Shown here: in pieces, positions 8,232-16,576 of the stretch
How the letters are laid out: every line of letters starts with the position of its first letter
How positions within the stretch are numbered: the stretch's first letter is position 1
Source of the DNA: Granulicella sp. L46
GTDB taxonomy: Bacteria > Acidobacteriota > Terriglobia > Terriglobales > Acidobacteriaceae
Reading direction: 5' to 3'
Length of the DNA: 46,115 nt
Assembly (NCBI RefSeq): GCF_009765785.1
Contig: NZ_LMUT01000009.1
Span: forward strand, 128,672-174,786
Notes under the pieces: model-generated
Databases searched by the model: none
Told to the model about the DNA's origin: nothing
The model's input: only the letters and a program-made list of their open reading frames with translations
Translations under genes and position numbers: made by a program

Positions 8232-9638
8232 ATGCGCATCAAGTTAAGCGACATACGCAGCGAGCTCCCGCCGCTCGTCCACCTGGCTCTGCCGCTCATC
8301 GCCGGCGAGCTCGGCTGGGTCTCCATGTCGCTGGTCGACACCATCATGCTCGGCCACCTGCCCAACTCCGCTCTCGCCATGAGCGCCGCTGCCCTCGCGC
8401 AAGTCCTCTTCAACACCTTCTGCTTCGGCGTCGGCGGCGTCCTCCTCGGCCTCGACACCCTCATCTCCCAGGCCCTCGGCGCCAAAGAACAGCAGGAAGC
8501 CAACCGCTGGCTCCTCCACGGCCTCGTCATGGCCCTCGCCCTTTCCGCGCTCCTCATCGCCATCTTCGCCCTCACGCCCGTCCTTCTTTTCCGCCTACCC
8601 GTCGACCACGCCATCCTCGCCCAGGCTGTCCCCGCCATGCAGGGCCTCAACTACGGAACCCTCCCCCTGCTGCTCTACTTCACCTTCCGCCGCTACCTGC
8701 AGGCCCACCACCACGGCCGCCCCATCGCCTTCGCCCTCATCTCCGCCAACCTCGTCAACGCGGGTGTGGACTGGCTCCTGATCTTCAGCCACCACTGGAA
8801 TATCGCCGGGCACAGCTACGGCATCCCCGCCTTCGGCGTCACCGGCTCGTCCTGGGCAACCAGCTTTGCTCGCCTCTATCTCATGGCCGTCCTCGTCTTC
8901 GCCGTCTGGCGCGCCGACCGCAACCACCACTACGGCCTCCTCGCCAGCCTCCGCCAGCGCGCGTGGCTCCGCATCGAGTACCAACACCTCCGCCGCCTCT
9001 TCCTTCTCGGCGCCCCCGCCGGCGCCTCCATCTTCGTCGAAATCGCCATCTTCGCCCTCGTCACCGCGCTCATCGCCACCTTTGGCCGACTCTCTCTCGC
9101 CGGCCACGAAGTCGCCCTGCAATGCGCCAGCACCACCTTCATGGTGCCCTTCGCCATCTCCGCCGCCACCTCCGTCCGTGTCGGCCACGCTATCGGACGC
9201 ATGCGCATCGGCCTCGGCACCACTGCCAACGTCATCGCCGCCGGATGGAGTGGCGTCGGCACCGGCGCCGCCTTTATGCTGTGCGCCTCCGTCCTCCTCC
9301 TCTCGATCCCCACCTACATCGCCCGGATCTTCACACCCGACCCCGGCGTCATCGCCGCCGCCGTCCCTCTGCTCCTCATCGCCGCCGGCTTCCAGTTCTT
9401 CGACGGCGTCCAGATCACGGCCACTGGAGCCCTCCGCGGCGCAGGCAACACCCACGCCCCCTTCATCACCCAACTCGTCTGCTACTGGTTCATAGGAATG
9501 CCGCTAGGCATCCTTCTCGGCTTCCACGAAAAACTAGGAGCCGCCGGCCTATGGTGGGGCCTCCTCATCGCCCTAACCTGCGGAGCCTTCGCCATGTGCT
9601 ACTTCTGGCGTCGCACCACCCACGCCCTCCCCAGCTAA
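8232..9638 (+). CDS. MATE family efflux transporter
   Basis: A 468-residue inner-membrane protein with about twelve hydrophobic segments in two similar halves, typical of multidrug and toxin extrusion transporters that export cationic compounds against Na+ or H+. Family features seen include PLIAGELGWVSMSLVDTIMLG near the N-terminus, the LGLDTLISQALGA block around residue 75, and the second-half equivalents VALQCASTTFM and RVGHAIG. Length is normal (440-480). The ATG at 8232 gives a reasonable basic N-terminus. Codon use is extremely C-rich. It stands alone, converging with the MFS gene across a 64-bp gap that carries repeat DNA. The substrate cannot be predicted. Confidence 0.92.
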   Translation: MRIKLSDIRSELPPLVHLALPLIAGELGWVSMSLVDTIMLGHLPNSALAMSAAALAQVLFNTFCFGVGGVLLGLDTLISQALGAKEQQEANRWLLHGLVMALALSALLIAIFALTPVLLFRLPVDHAILAQAVPAMQGLNYGTLPLLLYFTFRRYLQAHHHGRPIAFALISANLVNAGVDWLLIFSHHWNIAGHSYGIPAFGVTGSSWATSFARLYLMAVLVFAVWRADRNHHYGLLASLRQRAWLRIEYQHLRRLFLLGAPAGASIFVEIAIFALVTALIATFGRLSLAGHEVALQCASTTFMVPFAISAATSVRVGHAIGRMRIGLGTTANVIAAGWSGVGTGAAFMLCASVLLLSIPTYIARIFTPDPGVIAAAVPLLLIAAGFQFFDGVQITATGALRGAGNTHAPFITQLVCYWFIGMPLGILLGFHEKLGAAGLWWGLLIALTCGAFAMCYFWRRTTHALPS

Positions 9639-9670
9639 AAAGCAACCAGTCGAAGCAGCCCGCCTTTGCC

Positions 9671-9706
9671 TTAGCTAGAAGCTGAGAACTGACAACTGAG
9701 AACTAA
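9671..9706. repeat. AGCT-type junction repeat supplying the MFS stop codon
   Basis: TTAGCTAGAAGCTGAGAAC followed by TGACAACTGAGAACTAAA. It resembles the AGCT-type repeats at 2101, 18878, 26499 and 30039. The TAG that ends the MFS gene (minus strand, 9703-9705) lies inside it, and the last codons of that gene run into it. Confidence 0.55.
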
Positions 9707-10770
9707 ATGCTCTTCACCACCGTCAACGCGCCCGCCACTATCCACGGCGTCCGCAGCAGCCCGCTCGCCAAAAACATCCCCGCCGTCAACAGAAATGGCA
9801 ACGCCACATGCCATCGTCGCTCGCCTGTCCTATCCGAGTGCACCGCATTACCGAGCATCGCCGCAGCGCCCATCAATCCCGCACCCGACACCAGCCACCC
9901 CACCACCGATACTCCCCATCCCGTCGCCGCCTGCAGAATCGCCGGCGCCGAAAGCGCATAAGCATACCCCGCCGTCTGCACGCATAAACACGTTGCGCCC
10001 ACCTGCCACACCCGCGGGTCGCGCAGCATCCTGACCATGCTGTCGCCATGATCACAATCCACTGGCTGATTCGCCATCTCCCGCACCAGCCAATCCCGCT
10101 CCGCCGCGTTCAGCCACGTCGCATCCTTCGGCTGATCGATCAGGTATCGCAGCAGCACCCCGCTGAACAGCACGCCCGGCAAACCCTCCAGCAGAAACAG
10201 CCACTGCCATCCCGCCAGCCCCAGCCTCCCCTGCAATCGCAGCAGCGGACTCGCCACCGCTCCCATCACCGTAGACGACAGCGGCAGCGCCACATAAAAC
10301 CTGCTGATCACTCTCGCCCGCAGCCGCGCCGGAAACCACTCCGACAAATAGAAAATCACCCCCGGAAAGAATCCCGCCTCCGCCATCCCCAGCAAAAATC
10401 GCACCGTGTAAAACTGCACAGGCGTCCGGACAAACATCATCCCCATCGCCAGCAGTCCCCACGTCAGCATGATCCGCGCCAGCCACCGCCGCGCCCCAAC
10501 CCGGTGCAACAACAGATTCGACGGCACCTCGCACGCCGCATAACTCAGAAAGAAAAGTCCCGCCCCAAACCCATACACCGTAGCGCTGAAGTGCAGATCA
10601 CGATTCATCTGCAGCGACGCAAAGCTGATGTTGATCCGATCCATGTACGCAATGCCGTACCCCACCCCCAGCAGCGGAATCAGCCGCCAACTGGCCTTGC
10701 GCAGCGCCGCCTTCCCCACGAGCGCAGCAGAATCATGCGCCCATACCTCCGACGATTCGGCCAAAGACAT
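9703..10770 (-). CDS. MFS transporter, ACS-type, C-terminally truncated
   Basis: The N-terminal half is a typical anion:cation symporter family MFS protein: LIPLLGVGYGIAYMDRINISFA helix 1, helices 2-6 with the FLSYAACEVPSNLLLHRVGARRWLARI and GMAEAGFFPGVIFYLSEWFPARLRAR blocks. After the central loop only four more helices can be read and the frame stops at residue 355, in the middle of helix 10, whereas family members have twelve helices and about 420-450 residues. The stop lies inside an AGCT-type repeat. Family relatives usually take up organic acids such as hexuronates or phthalates. This copy may be non-functional or a decaying gene. Confidence 0.8.
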   Translation of the reverse strand: MSLAESSEVWAHDSAALVGKAALRKASWRLIPLLGVGYGIAYMDRINISFASLQMNRDLHFSATVYGFGAGLFFLSYAACEVPSNLLLHRVGARRWLARIMLTWGLLAMGMMFVRTPVQFYTVRFLLGMAEAGFFPGVIFYLSEWFPARLRARVISRFYVALPLSSTVMGAVASPLLRLQGRLGLAGWQWLFLLEGLPGVLFSGVLLRYLIDQPKDATWLNAAERDWLVREMANQPVDCDHGDSMVRMLRDPRVWQVGATCLCVQTAGYAYALSAPAILQAATGWGVSVVGWLVSGAGLMGAAAMLGNAVHSDRTGERRWHVALPFLLTAGMFLASGLLRTPWIVAGALTVVKSI

Positions 10771-10859
10771 AGCGCGCCTCTACCTTGCAGGATTGAGAAC
10801 TCAGCAGGGCCCACCAGCGCTTGCACGAATGCCCAAAGCATACCACCCACACCAAGCCC

Positions 10860-11501
10860 TTACGCCCGACCCTCCCGCCGCTGCGCAATCACCAGCCCCC
10901 GCGGCGTAGGCAGGAACACGCACGACAACAAACCCTCCGCCTCCAACTTGAACGCCGCATTCCGCACCGTCTTCATATGCGAGCTCGCATCATGCATCAG
11001 CACCAGCCCCGTCGGCCGAACCTGCGGCAGAAACCGCCGCACCTCACTCTCCCGTATGTCCACGTCCGAATCCGAAAATAAAATATCAATCGTCCCTTCG
11101 ACTTTCATCTCCAGTGACGACTCGTTCCTCAGCTCAATAAACGGCGCCAGCTCATGCCCCTCGATCTTCTCCTTCGCCGCCGCAAACACCTTCGGGTCGT
11201 ACTCGCACGAGATAATCTTCCCAAAGCCGTTCGCCTTCATCCCCTCCGCCATCCACAGCGTCGACACCCCGAGAAACGACCCCGTCTCCACCACCAGCTC
11301 CGGCTTCACCGTCGTCACCAGCGTGCGCAGAAACTCCAGCACCTCCGCCTCCGCCGTCATCGAGTCATACATGCTCCACCGCTCCGGCCGCGGACACTCC
11401 GGCGTCGCGCGATGATACTCCGGCAGCAGCTTGCCCCCCGCCCGCTCTGCCTGCAACATCACCTTGTGTTCCTGCTTCAACTTCTTCCCAAACAATCCCA
11501 T
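10860..11501 (-). CDS. class I SAM-dependent methyltransferase (O-methyltransferase-like)
   Basis: The product has the SAM-binding motif I as VVETGSFLGVSTLWMAEG, motif post I with a closing acidic residue (IISCEYDP), and a DILFSDSD segment at the motif II position, followed by LMHDASS. This matches the methyltransferase family 24 / CmcI-like group. The start at 11501 (MGLFGKK, 213 residues) has AGGA just upstream; a longer reading begins at 11534, one base from the stop of the preceding gene. It is probably co-transcribed with the gene at 11535-12221. The methyl acceptor is unknown. Confidence 0.8.
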   Translation of the reverse strand: MGLFGKKLKQEHKVMLQAERAGGKLLPEYHRATPECPRPERWSMYDSMTAEAEVLEFLRTLVTTVKPELVVETGSFLGVSTLWMAEGMKANGFGKIISCEYDPKVFAAAKEKIEGHELAPFIELRNESSLEMKVEGTIDILFSDSDVDIRESEVRRFLPQVRPTGLVLMHDASSHMKTVRNAAFKLEAEGLLSCVFLPTPRGLVIAQRREGRA

Positions 11502-11534
11502 ATCGTCCTGCCTACACTCCATCTTCGAAATCAC

Positions 11535-12221
11535 TCACCGCTGCGCCAGCGCATCTTCCACCACCTGCGTAGCCCGCTCCACATCAGCCGAGTTCACCTC
11601 AATCGCCACGGTCTCGCCATCCGGCAGATCGCTGCCATGCTCGCTCCCATCGCGCCACAGATAGCTCATCTTCGCCTCACCCAGCGCCCGCGCCGCCACC
11701 AACGCCTCTCCGCGCTCATACATCGACAGCACCGCCATCGAATCGCCATCCTCCAGCGCATCCTCCCCCTCCGCTCCCGGAAATAGCCCCAGCTGCTCCT
11801 TCAGCACGCCAAGCGTCGACTGCAAATCCGTCTGCGCCACCACCAACCCCAAATCCAACCCATTCGGATACGGCTTCATCTCCGGATGCACCACATGCCA
11901 GTCCAGCATCCGGTGCTCAATTCCTGCCTCCGTCAGCGTCCGAATCGCCTCCCGCGCCTGGAACGCATCATGAAACAAATACGCCAGCACCTCACCCGCA
12001 TCGAGCGCTTCTGCCTCCACCGCATCCTCCGCCCCGAGCTCCGGCTCCTGCACCCCAAACGGCGCATGCGTATCCAACTTCCGCTGCCGCATAACCCCCA
12101 GCAGCGCCTGCTGCGCCATCTCCGTCAACCCATCGCGCTGCTCATAAAGATCCAGCAACTCCCCATCGCTCTTCTCTTCGTAGAGCGCGCTCAACTTCTC
12201 CATCTGTCCATCAAGACTCAT
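11535..12221 (-). CDS. hypothetical protein, possibly with a DUF2007-like domain
   Basis: An acidic, soluble product of 228 residues from the ATG at 12221 (an in-frame extension to 12299 is less likely). Residues 1-45 are helical (ALYEEKSDGELLDLYEQRDGL), a pattern seen in many short acidobacterial regulatory or signalling proteins. The section around DAFQAREAIRTLTEAGIEHRML resembles the strand-helix start of DUF2007 'putative signal transducing' proteins, and a second similar section lies near the C-terminus (SADVERATQVVEDAL). This assignment is tentative. It directly abuts the methyltransferase gene downstream, consistent with an operon. Confidence 0.65.
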   Translation of the reverse strand: MSLDGQMEKLSALYEEKSDGELLDLYEQRDGLTEMAQQALLGVMRQRKLDTHAPFGVQEPELGAEDAVEAEALDAGEVLAYLFHDAFQAREAIRTLTEAGIEHRMLDWHVVHPEMKPYPNGLDLGLVVAQTDLQSTLGVLKEQLGLFPGAEGEDALEDGDSMAVLSMYERGEALVAARALGEAKMSYLWRDGSEHGSDLPDGETVAIEVNSADVERATQVVEDALAQR

Positions 12222-12322
12222 CAGCGTGAGCCTACCACCCACGCATCTCCCCGCCAAACCATTGATAGCGGGTCCGTGCGAATCCAACAATATCTGCAAT
12301 CGCCAAGGGCACGACGTATTGC

Positions 12323-12922
12323 CTACAAGCCACTGCGATCTAACGTGTCCAGCGGAACAGATTCCGATGCAGGCCGTGCAAGATACTCCGGATAGCTTCC
12401 TTTCAATCCCTTGAGCTTCGCAAAAGGCGTGAGCACAAGAAACAGAAGCTGCTGAACGATCCTTGGTCCCTTGTCATATCGAATGACATCGTCAAACTCT
12501 CTCGCCATGAGCGCTATCTGCAGCATGCTTGGCTTGCCCGTAGTGTCTGTCTTGCCATCTTGCGCGAGAGAGAAGCCATTCTTGATCACCATAGCGAACC
12601 GATCAGCAGGCTGCACGTCCATCCGAACCAACGCTTCGCTGGATCCCGAATTCCAGAAACTATGCCGGGTACCGGGAGGAATATCAACGGTCTGACCGGG
12701 CTCCGCCGTCTTCTCCGCTCCATTGAGCGTGAACGAGACCGTGCCTTTGATCACTTTGAATTGCTCATGAATAGACGGATGATAGTGACGCCCCATCATC
12801 CCACCCCCAGGCCGAAGATATCCATCGACTACAAGACGTTTCCCGTCCGTTTCATCCGTCCCTAAGACAACCACGGCTCGTTCGCCGCTCGCTGGGTTGA
12901 TGTAGACCTCGCCTGCATGCAT
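12323..12922 (-). CDS. cupin domain-containing protein
   Basis: A protein of 199 residues with a single cupin_2 barrel. The first motif reads GMMGRHYHPSIHEQFKVIKG, with two histidines and a glutamate in metal-ligand positions, and the second is PPGTRHSFWNSG with a third histidine, so a metal-binding cupin is expected. The C-terminal half is helical and less conserved. I place the start at 12922, where GAGG lies eight bases upstream, rather than 13036. It lies 117 bases downstream of the DoxX gene, in the same direction as DoxX and azoR, so it may belong to that redox-stress group. Codon bias is weaker than in its neighbours. Confidence 0.82.
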   Translation of the reverse strand: MHAGEVYINPASGERAVVVLGTDETDGKRLVVDGYLRPGGGMMGRHYHPSIHEQFKVIKGTVSFTLNGAEKTAEPGQTVDIPPGTRHSFWNSGSSEALVRMDVQPADRFAMVIKNGFSLAQDGKTDTTGKPSMLQIALMAREFDDVIRYDKGPRIVQQLLFLVLTPFAKLKGLKGSYPEYLARPASESVPLDTLDRSGL

Positions 12923-13039
12923 GACTCGCCCCTCAGATTCAATTTTGGATTCCGTTAGACTACTCCACCGCCTGCCATCTCCCAACAATAACGGGCTCCC
13001 GGAATGTCCCGGAAGCCCGCTCCTGCCTAACCACATCCC

Positions 13040-13417
13040 TTAGGCCTTCGTCTGGAAGATCCCCTCAAACGCCGGGCGCACACTCCACGCCGTCAGCACC
13101 CAGAGAATCACCACCACGATAGCCAGTGGCAGTCCACCAGGCGCCATGAACGCGTGAAACAGAAAGATGTTCACAATCACCGGTCCCAGCAGCAACAGCG
13201 CCAGCGGAACATACCGTCCCACCAGCAGCAGGATCGCCGGAATCAGCTCCAGCAGAAACACCACGACCAGCACATGCGACACAAATAGCGCTCCCATGAA
13301 CTGTCCCGCAACCCCGGAAGGTGGCGGCATCGGAATGAAGTGCAGAAAGCCATTCGCTCCAAACACCAGGAAGATCAGGCCCAACAAATACCGCGCAGTT
13401 AAACCAGCAACTCTCAT
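13040..13417 (-). CDS. DoxX family membrane protein
   Basis: This 125-residue protein has four hydrophobic helices, with RYLLGLIFLVFGANGFLHFIP at the start, the common opening of DoxX-like proteins. Characterised relatives (DoxD, mycobacterial DoxX) link to thiosulfate or quinone redox chemistry and oxidative stress, but this subgroup is uncharacterised. AAAGGA lies seven bases upstream of the ATG. It is 59 bases downstream of the azoreductase gene and probably in the same transcript. Confidence 0.87.
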   Translation of the reverse strand: MRVAGLTARYLLGLIFLVFGANGFLHFIPMPPPSGVAGQFMGALFVSHVLVVVFLLELIPAILLLVGRYVPLALLLLGPVIVNIFLFHAFMAPGGLPLAIVVVILWVLTAWSVRPAFEGIFQTKA

Positions 13418-13476
13418 CGAGGGTTCCTTTCAGATTGAATTAATCCACTTGAGCCCGACAGAGCATCGCCGACCAA

Positions 13477-14106
13477 TTACGCGTGTGCCGCAGCCAGCGC
13501 CGCAACCGCTTCATCATGCGGCTGCAAAAACTCTGCGCGATCCGCACCATAATTCAGCGCCATCGCACCGCCCGCAGTGTGGAACACCACATCGCCGAAC
13601 CCAACGAACCCAAACAGCGTCTTCAAATACGGCTCGATAAAATTCAACGACTCCATCCCGCTCCCCGGCCCATACGCTCCGCCCGTAGCCACCAGGAACG
13701 TCGCCTTCTTGCCCATCAGCAATCCCTTCGGCTTGCCATCGGCATAGCTGAACGCCCGGTTCACCCGCACCACCTGGTCAACCCAAAGCTTCAGCACGCT
13801 CGGAATATTGAAGTTGTGCATCGACACGCCGATCGCCAGCTCATCCGCCGCATCAATCTCCGCCAGCAACTCATCCGACGTCGCCAGCGCGGCCTTCTGC
13901 TCCGCCGTCCGCGACTCTGCCGGCGTATAAGCCGCCGCCACCCACTCCGCGTTAATCGATACCAACCCGCTCTTGGTCAGGTCGCGCGTCACGACTGTCC
14001 CGCCCGGATGCGCCTTCTTCCAGCTCTCTACAAACGTCTCAGACATGTGGCGCGAAACCGACGCCGCTCCCATCGGACTCGAATCAATACGAAGTAATGT
14101 GGCCAT
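13477..14106 (-). CDS. azoR: FMN-dependent NADH-azoreductase
   Basis: A 209-residue flavodoxin-fold oxidoreductase of the AzoR/AcpD family, which reduces quinones and azo compounds using NAD(P)H and FMN, probably for quinone detoxification in the cytosol. Visible family blocks: LLRIDSSPMGAASVSRHMS at the N-terminus (phosphate-binding loop for FMN), MHNFNIPSVLKLWVDQVVRVNRAF, and FLVATGGAYGPGSG. Length matches E. coli AzoR (about 201). AAGGAG lies eight bases before the ATG. It is divergent from a TetR regulator across 114 bases carrying a dyad operator, and followed by doxX-like and cupin genes, so it is probably repressed by that TetR protein until an electrophile arrives. Confidence 0.93.
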   Translation of the reverse strand: MATLLRIDSSPMGAASVSRHMSETFVESWKKAHPGGTVVTRDLTKSGLVSINAEWVAAAYTPAESRTAEQKAALATSDELLAEIDAADELAIGVSMHNFNIPSVLKLWVDQVVRVNRAFSYADGKPKGLLMGKKATFLVATGGAYGPGSGMESLNFIEPYLKTLFGFVGFGDVVFHTAGGAMALNYGADRAEFLQPHDEAVAALAAAHA

Positions 14107-14142
14107 GGTTGAATCTCCTTTGCAACAGTTGATGTCTAAACA

Positions 14143-14181
14143 ACAGATGTCGATTCAAGATAAATACGACACATGTCGTTT
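14143..14181. promoter_or_regulatory. candidate TetR operator pair between azoR and its regulator
   Basis: The 114-bp intergenic region holds two similar 13-mers, ACAGATGTCGATT (14143-14155) and ACACATGTCGTTT (14169-14181), spaced 26 bases apart. The second sits in a dyad, ACGACA-CA-TGTCGT (14166-14179). This layout fits a dimeric TetR regulator controlling both divergent genes. Visible dyad; binding is inference. Confidence 0.55.
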
Positions 14182-14220
14182 ATCAACCAATCTCGATGAA
14201 TTTTTAGTACTCTCAATCCC

Positions 14221-14949
14221 ATGGCAATCCCCACCGCCATCTCCGCAGCGTCAATCGCCCCGCCCGAATCCACCCCGGACGCCGCGTCTTCCCCTGTGGA
14301 ATCAGCAGCTTCACCCGTAGAATCAGCGGCTCTCCCCTTCGAATCCATGCCTCAGCCCTTGGAATCCCAAGACCCGCGGATCCGCCGCACCCGCCAGCTT
14401 CTCCAGCAAGCCCTGGCCACCCTCCTCCGCACCCGCGACTTCGACAAGCTCTCCGTCCAGGAGATCACCGACGCCGCCGGCGTCAACCGTGCGACCTTCT
14501 ACGCCCACTACCCCGACAAGTTCGCCCTCCTCGAGTGCATGGTTGCCGGCCGCTTCCACGCCCTCCTCGCCGGGCGCGGAGTCGTCTTCGACGGCACCTG
14601 CACCAACGCCCTCACCGGCATCGTCCTCGGCGTCTGTGACTTCCTCTCCCAAACCCTGGCCCAGTTCGCAAACACTCCCTGCGCCGCTTCCAACCAGGTG
14701 CCCCCGCACATGGAGACCGCCATCGTCGCAGTCGTTCGCGGCATGCTCCTCGACGGCCTGCGCAACCATCCCCCCGCGAGCCCAACTCCGCCGACAGCCT
14801 CCCCCGAACTCCTGGCCGCGACCGCCAGTTGGGCCATCTACGGCGCAGCCCGCGAGTGGGTCCAGACCCCCAACCACCTCCCCTCCGAAGAGATCGCCGT
14901 AACCGTCCAGCGCCTCGTGGCCCCCATCCTCCTCCAGCAATCCGCTTAG
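14221..14949 (+). CDS. TetR/AcrR family transcriptional regulator
   Basis: The conserved TetR helix-turn-helix lies at about residues 52-98 of 242 (RIRRTRQLLQQALATLL, then ITDAAGVNRATFYAHYPDKFALLE), followed by a helical ligand domain. Before it is an unusual 50-residue low-complexity arm holding four seven-residue repeats of the form P-x-E-S-x-x-x, encoded by a 21-bp tandem repeat (about 14293-14376). Translation might instead begin at the ATG at 14347, just before the DNA-binding domain; neither start has a clear ribosome site. It is divergent from azoR and probably represses azoR-doxX-cupin and itself. Confidence 0.85.
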   Translation: MAIPTAISAASIAPPESTPDAASSPVESAASPVESAALPFESMPQPLESQDPRIRRTRQLLQQALATLLRTRDFDKLSVQEITDAAGVNRATFYAHYPDKFALLECMVAGRFHALLAGRGVVFDGTCTNALTGIVLGVCDFLSQTLAQFANTPCAASNQVPPHMETAIVAVVRGMLLDGLRNHPPASPTPPTASPELLAATASWAIYGAAREWVQTPNHLPSEEIAVTVQRLVAPILLQQSA

Positions 14950-15200
14950 CGGAACGGCCCCAAGAAATCGTTCAGATCAACTCGCGGCTTAGCCTTCTTA
15001 GAGCGTTGCCGCGCAACTCTCCATTCACCACGTTCCTGTCCCTCAAAGCCAAATTTCTAGCACCGTAGTTTGCTAAGTAAAACCCAACTTGCCGAAAACC
15101 CGACTTAGCGGGTAGACGTTGATTAGTTGCGAGAAGAGCGTTTATCGGGACTGACCTTCCCTCCGACCGTTCTGGAGCCGATAGCTTCGCTCATTGAGCG

Positions 15201-15800
15201 TCAGCGCTGAAGTCCCTTGGTCGAGACTTCGGACCCAGGTGGTTCGCGAAACGGTTTAACAGAAATGCGATCGTACCGCACTTCCAGCACAATCAGGGTC
15301 TCAGTACCGCCCGGCGCACGAAGAACAACTTCATCGCCCTCTGACGCTCTCATTAATGCGCGCCCCAAGGGGGAAGCCCAACTGATGTGGTTGCGGTCGA
15401 GATCGATTTCGTCTGTGCCGACTATGCTCGCCACTCGCTCCGCCCCTGCGGCATTCGCATAGCGCACGGTGGCTCCAAAGAACGCTCTCGTCGCTCGCTG
15501 CCCTGTTCTCGGAGCTTCCGGATCTACCACCTCTGCTGCGTCGATTCGCTTCGTCAGGAAGCGAATCCGCCCATCGATCTGCCGCAGTCGTCGCTTGCCG
15601 TACTGATAGTCGGCGTTTTCACTGCGATCGCCATTGCTCGCAGCCCACGCCACCACCTCCACCACGGCCGGGCGCTCCTTGGTGAGCAAAAAATGGCGCT
15701 CATCTTTCAGACGCTGGAGTCCGCTCGGAGTGATGTAGTTTTTGCCGTGATTCGCCGCGGGCTCCTCTACTTTCGGTCTTCTCGTAAACCCTTTTCGCAT
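15201..15800 (-). CDS. GreA/GreB-family transcription elongation factor (GreB-like)
   Basis: This protein of 199 residues has the Gre fold: an N-terminal coiled coil beginning NYITPSGLQRLKDE, with the acidic tip sequence NGDRSENADYQYGKRRLRQID that reaches into the RNA polymerase secondary channel to stimulate cleavage of backtracked RNA, then a C-terminal FKBP-like domain with ISWASPLGRALMRASEGDEV. The NYITP opening and the GKRRLR basic stretch are GreB-like. An extra basic N-terminal arm of about 20 residues precedes the domain. SD AGGAGAGG lies eight bases from the ATG. The 251-bp gap to the convergent TetR gene shows no gene, only a weak ACCCG/CGGGT stem near 15100. Confidence 0.9.
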   Translation of the reverse strand: MRKGFTRRPKVEEPAANHGKNYITPSGLQRLKDERHFLLTKERPAVVEVVAWAASNGDRSENADYQYGKRRLRQIDGRIRFLTKRIDAAEVVDPEAPRTGQRATRAFFGATVRYANAAGAERVASIVGTDEIDLDRNHISWASPLGRALMRASEGDEVVLRAPGGTETLIVLEVRYDRISVKPFREPPGSEVSTKGLQR

Positions 15801-15842
15801 CCTGCGACCCTCTCCTGGCGCGATTTGAGATATGAGCGTTTA

Positions 15843-16373
15843 TCAGGCTCGATGCTTGTCGTTCCAGTTCTCGGCACTGATCGTCCACATGCATACCTCG
15901 ATCTCTCTCGGACCCCAAAGGATGTTGTGTGTGTAACTGAATCCCACCCGCTCCAATAGCTTCCGAGAGTTGTCATGATCGATCCCGTGCCCGGCGACAA
16001 TCACCGGCATGTTCAGTGTGTCGAAGCCATGCGCGAGCACAGCGAGCAGGGCCTCCTCGCCCAGGCGTTGACCCCATGCGGCACGCATAAGGTTTACGCC
16101 AACTTCAATGATCTTAGGGTCCTTTGACCACGGCCGCAGACCGGCACACCCCGCAAATTCACTCGACTCTCGCAGAAATATCGGCCAATACTGTAGGCCC
16201 AAAGAGCGGTCACGTTCGCACTCCGTCTGAAGTCGTGCATGCGCTTGTTCACGCGTCATCGGCCCGCCGAAGAAGCGGGTCACCTCTGGATCACACCATA
16301 ACGCTTCCGCAAGTGCGGTATCGGCTTCAGTCCAGCTCCTAAACTTCAGACGCACAGATGGCAATGGAAACAC
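15843..16373 (-). CDS. GNAT family N-acetyltransferase (RimJ/RimL-like)
   Basis: A cytosolic acetyl-CoA-dependent acetyltransferase of the RimJ/RimL type. It shows the typical start (VRLKFRSWTEADTALAEALW), a conserved P-x-V-T-x-FFGG block, EVGVNLMRAAWGQRLGEEAL as motif A for pantetheine binding, and DNSRKLLERVGF as the closing motif. The frame is open to 16565 but the sequence upstream is not family-like and would leave no room for a promoter against the divergent glycosyltransferase gene. I therefore favour the GTG at 16373 (176 residues), with AGG about eight bases upstream. The start is uncertain. Codon bias is weaker than in neighbours. The acceptor substrate is unknown. Confidence 0.82.
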   Translation of the reverse strand: MFPLPSVRLKFRSWTEADTALAEALWCDPEVTRFFGGPMTREQAHARLQTECERDRSLGLQYWPIFLRESSEFAGCAGLRPWSKDPKIIEVGVNLMRAAWGQRLGEEALLAVLAHGFDTLNMPVIVAGHGIDHDNSRKLLERVGFSYTHNILWGPREIEVCMWTISAENWNDKHRA

Positions 16374-16576
16374 GCGCAAACCTAGCAACTCGTCCTGCAA
16401 CAACGAGTTTACCCGTCGCTCCTGTGAAGTCGGCTTCTCGCCAGTAGTCTCGCCTATTCCGTCATTCCCGCAAAACGGTGTTGCGGCAACTTCGAACGCT
16501 CGAGTCAGAGCGGACCACAATCGAACCCATAACTCTATCCACTCACCCCTCCCCTGACATATCATGGCCCGACCGC

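Noticed and set aside
8177..9685. Plus-strand frame of 502 codons overlapping the MATE gene
   Set aside because: Same shadow composition. The MATE frame has clear family motifs and twelve helices.
8232..12221. MATE, MFS and methyltransferase genes as a biosynthetic gene cluster
   Set aside because: No synthase, adenylation or core biosynthetic enzyme is present, and the genes are not in one operon.
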